DNA of 64,000 nt, taken from the NCBI RefSeq assembly GCF_020171805.1, contig NZ_JAIVAF010000003.1:868001-932000 (forward strand), read 5' to 3'. Numbering within the stretch: the stretch's first letter is position 1; every line of letters begins with the position of its first letter. The DNA is from Guptibacillus algicola. Lineage in GTDB: Bacteria > Bacillota > Bacilli > Bacillales > Guptibacillaceae. Shown one piece after another: positions 29,924 through 39,616 of the stretch. Position numbers and translations under genes: made by a program. Under the pieces are notes generated by a model, which saw nothing but the letters and a program-made list of their open reading frames with translations, was not told the DNA's origin and did not search any database.

Positions 29924-31318
29924 ATGTCTAATCCATTAACACCTCGTCAGATTGTCGAGAAGCTAGATCAATATATTGTAGGGCAGAATGATGCGAAGAA
30001 GGCAGTCGCTGTTGCATTAAGAAATCGATACCGTAGAGGTCTTTTGAGCGATAAGTTACGAGATGAAGTGAATCCAAAAAACATCTTGATGATTGGGCCG
30101 ACAGGTGTTGGTAAAACCGAGATCGCTAGACGCCTCGCGAAACTTGTGAATGCTCCTTTCATTAAAGTAGAAGCGACAAAGTTCACCGAAGTAGGTTACG
30201 TTGGTCGCGACGTTGAATCGATGGTAAGAGATCTAGTCGAGACATCGATCCGAATTGTGAAGGAAGATCGGATGGAGCAAGTAAAAGATAAGGCAGAGGA
30301 AAATGCGAACAAACGCATCGTAGAATTACTCGTACCTTCTGCTAAGAAACAATCACAGTACAAAAACCCACTCGAAATGTTTTTTGGTAATCAAGGCCAA
30401 GATGATAGCAGTGAACAGCAGTCATCTGAAGACCAAAATATCGCGACAAAGAGAAGGCAAATCGCTCATCAGTTAGCTCTAGGTGAATTAGAAGATAGAA
30501 TGATTACTGTTGAAGTGGAAGAGCAGAATCAATCGATGATGGATATGTTCCAAGGTTCAGGTATGGAGCAAATGGGCATGAATATGCAGGATATGCTAGG
30601 TAACATCATGCCTAAGAAGAAAAAGAAACGAAAGCTTACTGTAGCTGAAGCCAGAAAGGTTTTGACACAGGATGAAGCGGCTAAGTTGATCGATATGGAT
30701 GAAGTATCACAGGATGCTGTTTCGAAGACGGAACAAACGGGTATCATTTTTATTGACGAAATTGATAAGGTTGCAGGAAAGAGTCAGCAATCTGCTGATG
30801 TTTCTCGAGAAGGAGTACAGCGCGACATCCTTCCGATCGTAGAAGGGTCAACTGTAACAACCAAATATGGACCAGTAAAAACAGACCATATTCTATTCGT
30901 CGCTGCCGGTGCGTTTCACATGACTAAGCCATCAGATCTTATACCGGAGCTACAGGGTAGATTTCCGATTCGCGTAGAGTTATCAAGCTTGAATGTTGAT
31001 GACTTCAAGCGAATATTAACAGAACCTGATAATGCACTTGTGAAGCAATACACAGCATTATTAGAAACTGAAGGTATTAAAGTTGAATTTTCTGACGATG
31101 CTATTTATAAAATTGCAACAATTGCAGCCGACGTAAATCAAGACACAGATAATATTGGAGCGAGAAGACTTCATACGATTCTTGAAAAGCTTCTTGAAGA
31201 TCTTTCCTTTGAAGCTCCTGATATTAATTTAGAAAGCATTACAATTACACCAGAATACGTTGAAGAAAAATTAGCGACTATAGCTAAAAACCGTGACCTA
31301 AGTCAATATATCTTATAA
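29924..31318 (+). CDS. hslU: ATP-dependent protease ATPase subunit HslU (ClpY/CodX)
   Basis: AAA+ unfoldase partner of HslV, 464 residues. Walker A is GPTGVGKT (58-65), Walker B is [10 protein letters not shown]. The I-domain insertion (about residues 110-240) includes the methionine-rich stretch [14 protein letters not shown]. The C-terminal tail ending in LSQYIL is the usual segment that docks into HslV. Confidence 0.97.
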   Translation: MSNPLTPRQIVEKLDQYIVGQNDAKKAVAVALRNRYRRGLLSDKLRDEVNPKNILMIGPTGVGKTEIARRLAKLVNAPFIKVEATKFTEVGYVGRDVESMVRDLVETSIRIVKEDRMEQVKDKAEENANKRIVELLVPSAKKQSQYKNPLEMFFGNQGQDDSSEQQSSEDQNIATKRRQIAHQLALGELEDRMITVEVEEQNQSMMDMFQGSGMEQMGMNMQDMLGNIMPKKKKKRKLTVAEARKVLTQDEAAKLIDMDEVSQDAVSKTEQTGIIFIDEIDKVAGKSQQSADVSREGVQRDILPIVEGSTVTTKYGPVKTDHILFVAAGAFHMTKPSDLIPELQGRFPIRVELSSLNVDDFKRILTEPDNALVKQYTALLETEGIKVEFSDDAIYKIATIAADVNQDTDNIGARRLHTILEKLLEDLSFEAPDINLESITITPEYVEEKLATIAKNRDLSQYIL

Positions 31319-31340
31319 CACACGCAGGAGGACAAAAAAG

Positions 31341-32117
31341 ATGAACTTACTTGAGAAAACAAGAAAAATTAACGGAATGCTACAAAAATCAGAAGGACCC
31401 GTGAACTTTACAGACATGGCAGAAACGCTTCGTGACGTAATTCTTGCGAACGTTTATGTTGTTAGTCGTAGAGGGAAGCTTCTTGGTATCGCAATCAACC
31501 AAGAGATCGAAAATGAGCGTATGAAGAAAATGTTCTCAGAAAGACAGTTTCCTGAAGAATACACTCAGAATCTATTTAATATTAACGAAACGTCTTCAAA
31601 CTTGGATATCACAAGTGAATATACTGCATTTCCAGTAGAAAACCGTGACCTTTTTGAAAAAGGCTTAACGACAATCGTGCCGATCGTTGGTGGAGGAGAG
31701 CGTCTTGGTACGCTGATTCTTTCTCGCCTTAGTGATTCGTTCTCGAATGACGATCTACTTCTAGCAGAATATGGAGCTACTGTAGTAGGTATGGAGATTC
31801 TTCATGAGAAAGCAGAAGAAATCGAAGAAGAAGCAAGAAACAAAGCGGTTGTTCAAATGGCGATCTCATCTCTATCTTATAGTGAACTTGAAGCGATCGA
31901 GCATATCTTTGAAGAGCTTGAGGGTAACGAAGGTTTACTAGTTGCTAGTAAAATTGCTGACAGAGTAGGTATTACTCGTTCTGTTATCGTTAACGCGCTA
32001 AGAAAGCTTGAGAGTGCGGGTGTTATCGAATCTCGTTCACTGGGTATGAAGGGTACGTACATCAAAGTTCTTAACGATAAGTTTTTGGTGGAGCTATCAA
32101 AACTTAAGACTCAATAA
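31341..32117 (+). CDS. codY: GTP-sensing pleiotropic repressor CodY
   Basis: Global nutritional repressor, 258 residues, that binds GTP and branched-chain amino acids. The N-terminal GAF domain spans about residues 1-155. The C-terminal winged helix has its recognition region at about 201-225 ([20 protein letters not shown]). It ends the xerC-hslVU-codY group; in Bacillus subtilis the fla/che operon would begin directly after it, but here a terminator and rpsB follow. Confidence 0.97.
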   Translation: MNLLEKTRKINGMLQKSEGPVNFTDMAETLRDVILANVYVVSRRGKLLGIAINQEIENERMKKMFSERQFPEEYTQNLFNINETSSNLDITSEYTAFPVENRDLFEKGLTTIVPIVGGGERLGTLILSRLSDSFSNDDLLLAEYGATVVGMEILHEKAEEIEEEARNKAVVQMAISSLSYSELEAIEHIFEELEGNEGLLVASKIADRVGITRSVIVNALRKLESAGVIESRSLGMKGTYIKVLNDKFLVELSKLKTQ

Positions 32118-32124
32118 TGATATG

Positions 32125-32148
32125 ACTCCGGCACTGCCGGAGTTTTTT
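32125..32148 (+). terminator. Terminator after codY
   Basis: ACTCCGGC (32125-32132) pairs with GCCGGAGT (32136-32143) over an ACT loop, followed by T5. Confidence 0.9.
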
Positions 32149-32204
32149 ATTGGAGTAAGCTAAAATGCAAGAACAAGGCAAATGCGGAAATTTTGATTTC
32201 TCGC

Positions 32205-32233
32205 TTGCGGCAATGAAAACAATATGGTATATT
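32205..32233 (+). promoter_or_regulatory. Promoter of rpsB
   Basis: TTGCGG (32205-32210) and TATATT (32228-32233) are 17 bp apart. This leaves a leader of about 105 nt before rpsB. Confidence 0.65.
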
Positions 32234-32239
32234 AATCAA

Positions 32240-32345
32240 CGGTGTTAAACACACACGCTTGTTGATTTGGGAAACGGTGCTGCATTTGCAGTTTTTCTCG
32301 AAAGCGATGCAAGCGGAGGCTAAAAAACCATTAGGAGGATTTATC
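32240..32345 (+). promoter_or_regulatory. Structured rpsB leader (candidate)
   Basis: The leader can form GTGT/ACAC (32242-32252), and GCTGCAT (32279-32285) with ATGCAAGC (32307-32314, one bulged A). A competing short hairpin CTGC/GCAG at 32280-32290 is followed by T5 and looks terminator-like. Competing folds in a long ribosomal-protein leader suggest autoregulation, but I cannot match it to a named family. Confidence 0.4.
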
Positions 32346-33080
32346 ATGGCAGTTATCTCTATGAAACAGCTTCTAGAAGCTGGGGTACACTTCGGACACC
32401 AAACTCGTCGTTGGAACCCAAAAATGAAACCTTATATCTTCACTGAAAGAAACGGTATCTACATTATCGACCTTCAAAAAACAGTGAAGAAAGTTGAAGA
32501 AGCATTCAACTTTGTACGCGAAATCGCTCAAGACGGCGGTAAAGTTCTATTCGTAGGAACGAAAAAGCAGGCGCAAGAATCTGTTAAAGATGAAGCGATC
32601 CGTGCTGGTCAATACTACATCAACCAACGTTGGTTGGGTGGTACGCTTACGAACTTTGAAACAATTCAAAAGCGTATCAACCGTCTGAAGAGTCTTGAAA
32701 AAATGCAAGAAGATGGCACATTCGATGTACTTCCTAAGAAAGAAGTTATTCTTCTTAAGAAGGAAATGGACCGTCTAGAAAGATTCCTTGGTGGTATCAA
32801 GGACATGAACGGTATCCCGGACGCATTGTTTGTTATCGATCCTCGTAAAGAGCGTATTGCAATTGCGGAAGCACGTAAGCTTAACATCCCAATCGTTGCA
32901 ATCGTAGATACAAACTGTGATCCTGATGAAGTAGATTATGTGATCCCTGGTAACGACGACGCGATCCGCGCTGTTAAACTTCTTACTGCTAAAATGGCTG
33001 ACGCTGTTATCGAAGTTAGCAAAGTAGAAGAAGAAGAGGCAGAAGCAGAAGCAGTTGAAACTGAAGAAACATCTGTATAA
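32346..33080 (+). CDS. rpsB: 30S ribosomal protein uS2
   Basis: Small-subunit protein of 244 residues. The frame is open from 32259 through the leader, but AGGAGG serves the ATG at 32346, giving the standard [20 protein letters not shown] start. The acidic tail ([18 protein letters not shown]) is typical of the Bacillus family. It is separated from tsf by a strong terminator, so the pair is only partly cotranscribed. Confidence 0.97.
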   Translation: MAVISMKQLLEAGVHFGHQTRRWNPKMKPYIFTERNGIYIIDLQKTVKKVEEAFNFVREIAQDGGKVLFVGTKKQAQESVKDEAIRAGQYYINQRWLGGTLTNFETIQKRINRLKSLEKMQEDGTFDVLPKKEVILLKKEMDRLERFLGGIKDMNGIPDALFVIDPRKERIAIAEARKLNIPIVAIVDTNCDPDEVDYVIPGNDDAIRAVKLLTAKMADAVIEVSKVEEEEAEAEAVETEETSV

Positions 33081-33091
33081 GAACACAAAGG

Positions 33092-33132
33092 GGTGATAAA
33101 GGGGAACTCTACCCCTTTATCACCTTTTTTTA
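33092..33132 (+). terminator. Terminator between rpsB and tsf
   Basis: A 13-bp perfect stem (GGTGATAAAGGGG at 33092-33104 with CCCCTTTATCACC at 33112-33124) is followed by T8. Confidence 0.9.
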
Positions 33133-33178
33133 ACCAACAGTGTATGTTTACATATCATAAACCAAGGAGGAATTACTA

Positions 33179-34060
33179 ATGGCAGTAACAGCAAAAATGG
33201 TAAAAGAATTGCGCGACCAAACAGGCGCAGGTATGATGGATTGCAAAAAGGCACTAACTGAAAACGACGGTGACATGGACAAGGCAATCGACTGGCTTCG
33301 TGAGAAAGGTATCTCTAAAGCAGCTAAGAAAGCTGATCGCGTAGCAGCAGAAGGTCTTGCAGCTATCGTAGTTGAAGGTAACAAAGCTGTAATCGCTGAA
33401 ATCAACTCTGAAACTGACTTCGTTGCGAAAAACGATAACTTCAAAGTGCTTATCAACGACATTGCTTCTCACATCCTTAAGTCTAACCCAGAGTCTGTTG
33501 AAGCAGCTCTTGAAAGCAAAATGGAAAATGGACAAACTGTTACAGAATTCTTAAATAACGCAATCGCTAAGATTGGTGAAAAGATTTCACTTCGTCGTTT
33601 CCAAATCGTTGAGAAAACTGATGCTGATGCATTCGGTTCTTACCTTCACATGGGCGGCCGTATCGGCGTATTGACTCTTCTTGAAGGTACAACTGACGAA
33701 GAAGCAGCAAAAGACGTTGCAATGCACGCTGCAGCAGTAAACCCTCGTTTCGTTTCTCGCGATGAAATCCCTGCTGAAGAGATTGAACGTGAGCGTGAAG
33801 TACTTAAGCAACAAGCGCTTAACGAAGGAAAGCCAGAAAACATTGTTGAAAAGATGGTAGAAGGCCGTCTAAACAAATTCTTCGAAGAGATCTCTCTAGT
33901 AGATCAGGCTTTCGTTAAAGATACTGACCAAAAAGTTGGGAAGTATGTTCAATCTAAAGGTGGTTCTGTAAAAGGATTCATCCGTTACGAAGTTGGAGAA
34001 GGCATGGAAAAACGCGAAGATAACTTCGCTGAAGAAGTTATGTCTCAAGTGAAGAAGTAA
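33179..34060 (+). CDS. tsf: Elongation factor Ts
   Basis: Nucleotide exchange factor for EF-Tu, 293 residues. The N-terminal UBA-like domain reads [20 protein letters not shown], and the core contains [14 protein letters not shown], which contacts EF-Tu. The ribosome site is AAGGAGGAA. Codon use looks strongly biased, as expected for a highly expressed gene. Confidence 0.97.
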   Translation: MAVTAKMVKELRDQTGAGMMDCKKALTENDGDMDKAIDWLREKGISKAAKKADRVAAEGLAAIVVEGNKAVIAEINSETDFVAKNDNFKVLINDIASHILKSNPESVEAALESKMENGQTVTEFLNNAIAKIGEKISLRRFQIVEKTDADAFGSYLHMGGRIGVLTLLEGTTDEEAAKDVAMHAAAVNPRFVSRDEIPAEEIEREREVLKQQALNEGKPENIVEKMVEGRLNKFFEEISLVDQAFVKDTDQKVGKYVQSKGGSVKGFIRYEVGEGMEKREDNFAEEVMSQVKK

Positions 34061-34065
34061 TACCG

Positions 34066-34095
34066 ATAGGGAACACGATGTGTTCCCTATTTTTC
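34066..34095 (+). terminator. Terminator after tsf
   Basis: ATAGGGAACAC (34066-34076) pairs with GTGTTCCCTAT (34080-34090) over a GAT loop, followed by TTTTC. Confidence 0.85.
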
Positions 34096-34132
34096 AAGAG
34101 CAAGGATAGAATAAACATGCTGGAGGGTTAAT

Positions 34133-34858
34133 ATGAGCGGAGCCAAGTATGAACGCGTTGTGTTAAAATTAAGCGGTGAAGCATTATCAGGTGGAGAAGG
34201 ACTTGGTATTTCACCTTCCATCGTTCAGTCGATTGCTAGCCAGATTAAAGAGATCCACGAAATGGGTGTTGAAGTTGCGGTCGTAGTTGGCGGTGGCAAT
34301 ATCTGGCGTGGTAAAGTAGGCAGTGAGATGGGTATGGACCGTGCTACTGCAGATTATATGGGTATGCTAGCAACAGTAATGAATTCTCTAGCGATGCAAG
34401 ATAGTCTAGAAACAATTGGCGTTGAAACGAGAGTTCAAACGTCGATCGAAATGAAAGAGGTAGCAGAACCTTATATTCGAAGAAAAGCAATTCGCCATCT
34501 TGAGAAAAAACGTGTTGTTATTTTCGCAGCAGGTACAGGTAATCCTTACTTCTCTACAGATACAACTGCAGCGTTGCGTGCAGCTGAAATCGAAGCTGAT
34601 GTAATCCTAATGGCGAAAAACAACGTAGATGGTGTTTACTCAGCAGACCCTACCGTTGATGCAACAGCGAAGAAATATGAAACTCTATCATATCTCGATG
34701 TACTTAAAGAAGGTCTAGCGGTAATGGATTCTACAGCTTCTTCACTATGTATGGATAATGATATTCCACTTGTGGTCTTCTCGATTATGGAAGAAGGCAA
34801 CATTAAACGTGCCGTTTGTGGCGAAGAAATTGGAACAGTAGTAAAGGGGAGAAATTAA
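34133..34858 (+). CDS. pyrH: UMP kinase
   Basis: Phosphorylates UMP to UDP, 241 residues, of the amino acid kinase fold rather than the adenylate kinase fold. Conserved parts are [29 protein letters not shown] and the substrate region [19 protein letters not shown]. frr starts one base after its stop codon, so translation is coupled. Confidence 0.97.
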   Translation: MSGAKYERVVLKLSGEALSGGEGLGISPSIVQSIASQIKEIHEMGVEVAVVVGGGNIWRGKVGSEMGMDRATADYMGMLATVMNSLAMQDSLETIGVETRVQTSIEMKEVAEPYIRRKAIRHLEKKRVVIFAAGTGNPYFSTDTTAALRAAEIEADVILMAKNNVDGVYSADPTVDATAKKYETLSYLDVLKEGLAVMDSTASSLCMDNDIPLVVFSIMEEGNIKRAVCGEEIGTVVKGRN

Positions 34859-34859
34859 G

Positions 34860-35417
34860 ATGCCAGAAGAAATTTTGAAAAATGCTGAAGAACGTATGAA
34901 GAACGGAATCTCTAGTTTAAGAAAAGAGCTAGCAACACTAAGAGCTGGAAGAGCCAATGCTTCTTTACTAGATAAGATTCAAGTTGACTACTATGGCGCT
35001 CCTACTCCAGTAAACCAACTTGCTGGAATTTCAATTCCTGAAGCTCGTATGCTTCTTATTCAGCCTTATGATAAGTCAGCAATCGGAGATATCGAAAAAG
35101 CTATCCTAAAATCAGATCTTGGTTTAACTCCTTCAAATGATGGTAACGTCATTCGTATTACGATTCCAGCTCTTACTGAAGAACGTCGTAAAGAGCTTGT
35201 GAAGTTAGTTAAGAAGTATGCTGAAGATGGTAAGGTTGTTATCCGCAACATCCGTCGTGATACTAACGATGAGCTGAAGAAGAAAGAAAAAGCAGGCGAC
35301 ATTACTGAAGATGAGCTACGTCGTAACACTGACGAAGTGCAAAAGCTTACAGATAAATATGTTGGTGAAGCTGAGAGCATTGCATCAGACAAAGAAAAAG
35401 AAATCATGGAAGTCTAA
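34860..35417 (+). CDS. frr: Ribosome recycling factor
   Basis: Splits post-termination ribosomes together with EF-G, 185 residues. The two conserved blocks are [32 protein letters not shown] (start of the long three-helix bundle) and [20 protein letters not shown]. It is coupled to pyrH and followed by a terminator before uppS. Confidence 0.97.
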   Translation: MPEEILKNAEERMKNGISSLRKELATLRAGRANASLLDKIQVDYYGAPTPVNQLAGISIPEARMLLIQPYDKSAIGDIEKAILKSDLGLTPSNDGNVIRITIPALTEERRKELVKLVKKYAEDGKVVIRNIRRDTNDELKKKEKAGDITEDELRRNTDEVQKLTDKYVGEAESIASDKEKEIMEV

Positions 35418-35449
35418 TTCAATAACATGTAAAATAAGATAATAAAAGG

Positions 35450-35477
35450 ACCCTCTTTTCCCACAGGGGGTTTTTTT
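35450..35477 (+). terminator. Terminator after frr
   Basis: ACCCTC (35450-35455) pairs with GGGGGT (35466-35471), one wobble, followed by T6. Confidence 0.75.
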
Positions 35478-35508
35478 GTTAAGTAAGTGACACAATGGAG
35501 GATTTGCA

Positions 35509-36276
35509 ATGCTTGGGAAGTTCTCAAACTGGATGAGAAAGAATGAAGATGAAGAACATTTGGACATTAACACATCTGCTAATATTCCAAGGCATATTGC
35601 GATCATAATGGATGGCAATGGACGCTGGGCGAAGAAGCGCGGTTTACCACGAGTGGCTGGACACCGCGAAGGAGTTAAAGTAGTTAAGAAAATCGTCAGG
35701 AAAGCAAATGACATTGGTGTTAACTATTTAACGCTATACGCCTTCTCAACCGAGAATTGGAAGCGGCCAAAAGAAGAGGTAGACTTCTTAATGAAGCTCC
35801 CTGAACAATTCTTGCTTAGTCATCTGCCAGAACTAATCGAGCAGAACGTGCAAGTAAGAATCATGGGAGAACGAGAGCAACTGCCCTCTCATACCTTTAA
35901 AGCTATTTCAAAGGCGGTTGAAGACACGAAAGACAATACCGGACTTATTCTGAATTTCGCATTGAATTATGGTAGCCGGCATGAAATGAAGACCGCGATG
36001 CAGCGGTTATTAAGCGACGTACAAAAGGGGATACTGTCAGAAGATGAGATATCCGAGGAAAAGATTTCTTCTTATCTTCTAAGTAGCCAATACCCAGATC
36101 CTGACCTTTTGATTAGGACAAGCGGGGAAATTCGTCTGAGCAATTTTATGCTATGGCAACTCGCTTATACCGAACTTTGGTTTACAGAGGTACTATGGCC
36201 TGATTTTACAGAACATCATTTTGTTGAGGCTGTACAAGAGTATCAGCGACGTGGTCGCCGCTATGGCGGGGTTTAA
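35509..36276 (+). CDS. uppS: Undecaprenyl diphosphate synthase
   Basis: cis-Prenyltransferase that makes the C55 lipid carrier for cell wall synthesis, 255 residues. The catalytic aspartate is in IIMDGNGRWAKKRG, and the C-terminal signature is LIRTSGEIRLSNFMLWQLAYTEL with WFTEVLWPDF. It starts the uppS-cdsA-dxr-rseP envelope and isoprenoid group. The ribosome site is GGAGG. Confidence 0.97.
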   Translation: MLGKFSNWMRKNEDEEHLDINTSANIPRHIAIIMDGNGRWAKKRGLPRVAGHREGVKVVKKIVRKANDIGVNYLTLYAFSTENWKRPKEEVDFLMKLPEQFLLSHLPELIEQNVQVRIMGEREQLPSHTFKAISKAVEDTKDNTGLILNFALNYGSRHEMKTAMQRLLSDVQKGILSEDEISEEKISSYLLSSQYPDPDLLIRTSGEIRLSNFMLWQLAYTELWFTEVLWPDFTEHHFVEAVQEYQRRGRRYGGV

Positions 36277-36297
36277 TTGTAGGAGGACATTAGCGTT

Positions 36298-37104
36298 ATG
36301 AAGCAACGTATTATTACAGGTGTGATTTTCGGCGTATTATTATTAGGTATGATTATTGTAGGAGACTGGCCTTTTATTATCCTTATGACGTTAGTAGCCA
36401 CAGTTGGTATGGTCGAGCTGTTGTTGATGAAAAAGATTTCGCTCGTTTCATTACCAGGATTACTGGCCCTAATAGGGACCTGGATTCTAGTCATGCCTGA
36501 AGATTGGATCGCTGCGCTCACATCCTCTGTTTTTTCCAAAATTGATTTATTATTCTTTGGATTGCTCATTCTGTTAGCAATGACTGTGCTAACAAAGAAT
36601 AAATATAGTTTTGATGAGAGTTCTTTCATCCTGATGGCATCGTTGTATGTCGGATTGGGTTTTTATTATTTTACAGCAACACGTTATTTAGCAGACACAA
36701 GCTTAGAAGGCATGGTTCAGCTATTCTTTATCATCTTTTTGATATGGGCATCAGACTCTGGAGCGTACTTTGTTGGTCGAGCAATAGGAAAGAAAAAGCT
36801 TTGGCCGCATATATCTCCTAATAAAACAGTAGAAGGTGCGCTTGGTGGAGTAGGCATGGCCCTAATTGTAGGAATTGTTTTTCAACTGATCTATCCGGTC
36901 TATGAATCAATTTCTTTAGTCATTATCGTCTCAGTACTAACCTCTGTTTTTGGACAGATTGGAGATCTGGTAGAGTCAGCGTTTAAGCGTCATTATGGCG
37001 TGAAGGACTCAGGTAGTATTTTGCCAGGACATGGAGGGATACTGGACCGGTTCGATAGCCTGATCTTCGTACTCCCTATTCTACATTTGCTTCACCTGGT
37101 ATAA
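36298..37104 (+). CDS. cdsA: Phosphatidate cytidylyltransferase
   Basis: Integral membrane enzyme of 268 residues that makes CDP-diacylglycerol from phosphatidic acid and CTP. About eight hydrophobic segments are seen. The C-terminal signature is SDSGAYFVGRAIGKKKLWP...SPNKTVEGALGG, with GQIGDLVESAFKRHYGVKDSG and LPGHGGILDRFDS. dxr follows closely. Confidence 0.95.
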   Translation: MKQRIITGVIFGVLLLGMIIVGDWPFIILMTLVATVGMVELLLMKKISLVSLPGLLALIGTWILVMPEDWIAALTSSVFSKIDLLFFGLLILLAMTVLTKNKYSFDESSFILMASLYVGLGFYYFTATRYLADTSLEGMVQLFFIIFLIWASDSGAYFVGRAIGKKKLWPHISPNKTVEGALGGVGMALIVGIVFQLIYPVYESISLVIIVSVLTSVFGQIGDLVESAFKRHYGVKDSGSILPGHGGILDRFDSLIFVLPILHLLHLV

Positions 37105-37149
37105 ATGCCTGCAACTGGATCTACAGAATGGATTGGAGGAACAGGTCGT

Positions 37150-38298
37150 TTGAAAAAAATCAGCTTACTGGGAGCTTCTGGGTCAATTGGAACCCAGACT
37201 CTTGATATAATAAGAATGCACCCTGAGTTGTTTTCCCTCGTTGCCGTTTCTGTTGGTAGAAACATTCAAAAAGCAGCGGAGATCGTTGAAGAATTCCAAC
37301 CTAAATTGCTTTCGGTTCAGTTGAGGGAAGACGCAGAAAGCTTGAGAAGAAATGTTTCGAGAGGAACAAAGATTGTATATGGAGATGAAGGGTTGCTAGA
37401 AGTAGCCTGTCATCCTGAATCAACAGTCCTCGTCAACGCGATTCTTGGTAGTATCGGACTTTCTCCAACGATGTCTGCGATCGAACAAGGGAAGACGATT
37501 GCCATTGCGAACAAAGAAACCCTTGTTACGGCAGGACATCTTGTGACGGAAGCTGCCAGAAAACACGGCTCAGCTCTACTACCTGTAGACAGCGAACATT
37601 CGGCGTTATTTCAATGCTTAAACGGTGAAAAAATCGAACACATGGATCGCCTGATCTTGACTGCTTCTGGTGGGAGTTTTCGAGATAAGACGAGAGAAGA
37701 GTTACAAGGGGTAAGCGTTGCGGATGCGCTTAATCATCCAAACTGGTCGATGGGAGCAAAGATTACGATCGATTCTGCTACTATGATGAATAAAGGGTTA
37801 GAAGTAATCGAAGCACATTGGTTATTTGGTACCCCATATGATCAAATCGATGTTCTGCTACATAAAGAGAGCATCATCCACTCGATGGTCGAGTACATAG
37901 ACGGTAGCGTAATGGCCCATCTAGGTACTCCGGATATGAGAATTCCGATTCAATATGCACTTAGCTATCCTGATCGGCTTGAAATTAGAAATGCAAAACG
38001 GTTAAACTTATGGGAAGTCGGTAAGCTTCACTTTGAAAAGGTGAATTTTGAACGTTTCCGTAGTTTAAAACTCGCTTACGATGCTGGTCGTACAGGCGGC
38101 TCGATGCCAGCAGTATTAAATGCTGCGAATGAAACGGCTGTTGCTGCATTTCTAGAGGGCAAAATCGATTTCTTAACGATTGAGGAGCTCGTTGAACAAG
38201 CGCTCGAACAACACGACTCTATTCAGAATGCATCATTAGATGAAATTCTACAGATCGATTCTGAAACAAGGTCGAGAGTTCAGTCATTAATTAAATAA
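37150..38298 (+). CDS. dxr: 1-deoxy-D-xylulose 5-phosphate reductoisomerase
   Basis: NADPH enzyme of the non-mevalonate isoprenoid pathway, feeding UppS upstream, 382 residues. The cofactor motif [14 protein letters not shown] starts at residue 6, and the active-site regions are [24 protein letters not shown] and [21 protein letters not shown]. An ATG at 37105 is in frame but has no ribosome site. The TTG at 37150 behind TTGGAGGA gives the family start [14 protein letters not shown], so I prefer TTG. Confidence 0.93.
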   Translation: MKKISLLGASGSIGTQTLDIIRMHPELFSLVAVSVGRNIQKAAEIVEEFQPKLLSVQLREDAESLRRNVSRGTKIVYGDEGLLEVACHPESTVLVNAILGSIGLSPTMSAIEQGKTIAIANKETLVTAGHLVTEAARKHGSALLPVDSEHSALFQCLNGEKIEHMDRLILTASGGSFRDKTREELQGVSVADALNHPNWSMGAKITIDSATMMNKGLEVIEAHWLFGTPYDQIDVLLHKESIIHSMVEYIDGSVMAHLGTPDMRIPIQYALSYPDRLEIRNAKRLNLWEVGKLHFEKVNFERFRSLKLAYDAGRTGGSMPAVLNAANETAVAAFLEGKIDFLTIEELVEQALEQHDSIQNASLDEILQIDSETRSRVQSLIK

Positions 38299-38308
38299 AG
38301 GTGGTTAA

Positions 38309-39568
38309 GTGGATATGAATACTGTGATTTCGATCATTATCATATTCGGAGCACTAGTCTTTTTCCATGAACTGGGACATTTGCTCCTTGCAAAACGTGC
38401 AGGAATATTATGCCGTGAATTCGCGATCGGATTTGGCCCTAAGCTTTTTACGATTAAAAAAGGCGAAACGGTATATACCATAAGGCTATTGCCTCTTGGC
38501 GGGTTTGTTCGGATGGCCGGAGAAGACCCGGAAATGATCGAATTAAAACCTGGACAACGGGTTGGTCTGTTATTCAATAACAACAACAAAATAGAGAAAA
38601 TCGTCATTAACCAAAAATCTGCTTACACAAATCTTAAAGAAATCACAGTTGAAGAAGCTGATTTAGAGCACAAGCTTTTCATTAAAGGTTATGAAGAGGA
38701 AGATGCACCTGCGGTTGTTTATCATTTGGATGAACAGTCACACTATGTGATGGATGGTTCTGAATTTCAGATTGCACCATACGATCGCCAATTCGGCTCA
38801 AAGTCACTCTGGGATCGCTTCCTTGCAATTTTTGCAGGACCCGTCATGAACTTCTTGCTTGCAATCGTGATCTTTTTCCTTCTTGGTTTACTACAAGGAA
38901 CACCGACAAATCAAGTAAGTGAAGTAGTAGAAGGAAGTCCTGCTGAACAAGCTGGAATGATGAATGGTGATGTGATAACAGAGATCAATGGTACAGAGAT
39001 TACTAGTTGGGGTAAAATGACCTCAATCATTCAGGATAATGCAGAAAACCAACTCAGCTTCAAGGTGGACCGTGAAGGAGAAGCAGTTTCACTAGCGATC
39101 ACTCCTGAAAAGCAAGAATTGACTGAAAACCAGTCAGTTGGACGAATTGGAGTTGCGCCTGCCTACCAAGTGAATTTCCTAGATTCAGTTGCATTTGGAT
39201 TCACATCAACGTATGAATTCTCTAAAGCAATCTTTGTTGGGCTTGGTCAACTAGTAACGGGTCAGCTTTCGATCGATGCTTTTTCAGGACCTGTAGGCAT
39301 ATACAGTTATACTGAAGAAGCGGCATCAAAGGGCGTTTATGTCTTGATGAGATGGGCTGCTTTTCTAAGCATTAACCTTGGAATATTCAACCTTCTTCCT
39401 TTACCTGCTCTCGATGGAGGTAGGCTATTGTTTATTGGGGTTGAAGCGTTAAGAGGGAAACCAATCGATCCACAAAAAGAAAGCCTTGTCCATTTTATTG
39501 GATTCTCCTTCCTCATGTTACTCATGCTCGTTGTAACCTGGAATGATATTCAACGTTTCTTTTTGTAA
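38309..39568 (+). CDS. rseP: Site-2 intramembrane zinc metalloprotease RseP/RasP
   Basis: Cleaves membrane-bound regulators such as anti-sigma factors and remnant signal peptides, 419 residues. The zinc site HELGH is at residues 20-24 in the first membrane segment. A PDZ domain (about 190-270) contains VVEGSPAEQAGMMNGDVI. The second metal-site motif LPLPALDGGRLLF lies near the C-terminus. The GTG at 38309 and the ATG at 38315 are both possible starts; the GTG aligns best with the Bacillus subtilis protein. Confidence 0.95.
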   Translation: MDMNTVISIIIIFGALVFFHELGHLLLAKRAGILCREFAIGFGPKLFTIKKGETVYTIRLLPLGGFVRMAGEDPEMIELKPGQRVGLLFNNNNKIEKIVINQKSAYTNLKEITVEEADLEHKLFIKGYEEEDAPAVVYHLDEQSHYVMDGSEFQIAPYDRQFGSKSLWDRFLAIFAGPVMNFLLAIVIFFLLGLLQGTPTNQVSEVVEGSPAEQAGMMNGDVITEINGTEITSWGKMTSIIQDNAENQLSFKVDREGEAVSLAITPEKQELTENQSVGRIGVAPAYQVNFLDSVAFGFTSTYEFSKAIFVGLGQLVTGQLSIDAFSGPVGIYSYTEEAASKGVYVLMRWAAFLSINLGIFNLLPLPALDGGRLLFIGVEALRGKPIDPQKESLVHFIGFSFLMLLMLVVTWNDIQRFFL

Positions 39569-39574
39569 GAAAGT

Positions 39575-39592
39575 AAGGGCATTTGCCTTTTT
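39575..39592 (+). terminator. Weak terminator-like hairpin between rseP and proS
   Basis: AAGGGC (39575-39580) pairs with GCCTTT (39585-39590) over an ATTT loop with a short T-tail. It lies 12 nt before the proS ribosome site, so termination would be partial. Confidence 0.4.
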
Positions 39593-39616
39593 GAAGAATG
39601 AAATGAGGTGCAGGTC

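Noticed and set aside
32259-32345. N-terminal extension of rpsB reading through the leader
   Set aside because: The frame is open by chance through the structured leader. The AGGAGG site and the family start place initiation at 32346. Similar extensions of rplS, rpsO, rpsP, trmD, asd and dpaA were trimmed for the same reason.
37105-37149. ATG start for dxr at 37105
   Set aside because: No ribosome site precedes it and the extra 15 residues have no counterpart in the family. The TTG at 37150 has TTGGAGGA upstream.
39569-39616. Possible T-box or other amino acid leader before proS
   Set aside because: The gap is only 48 nt, too short for a T-box, and shows no T-box sequence.
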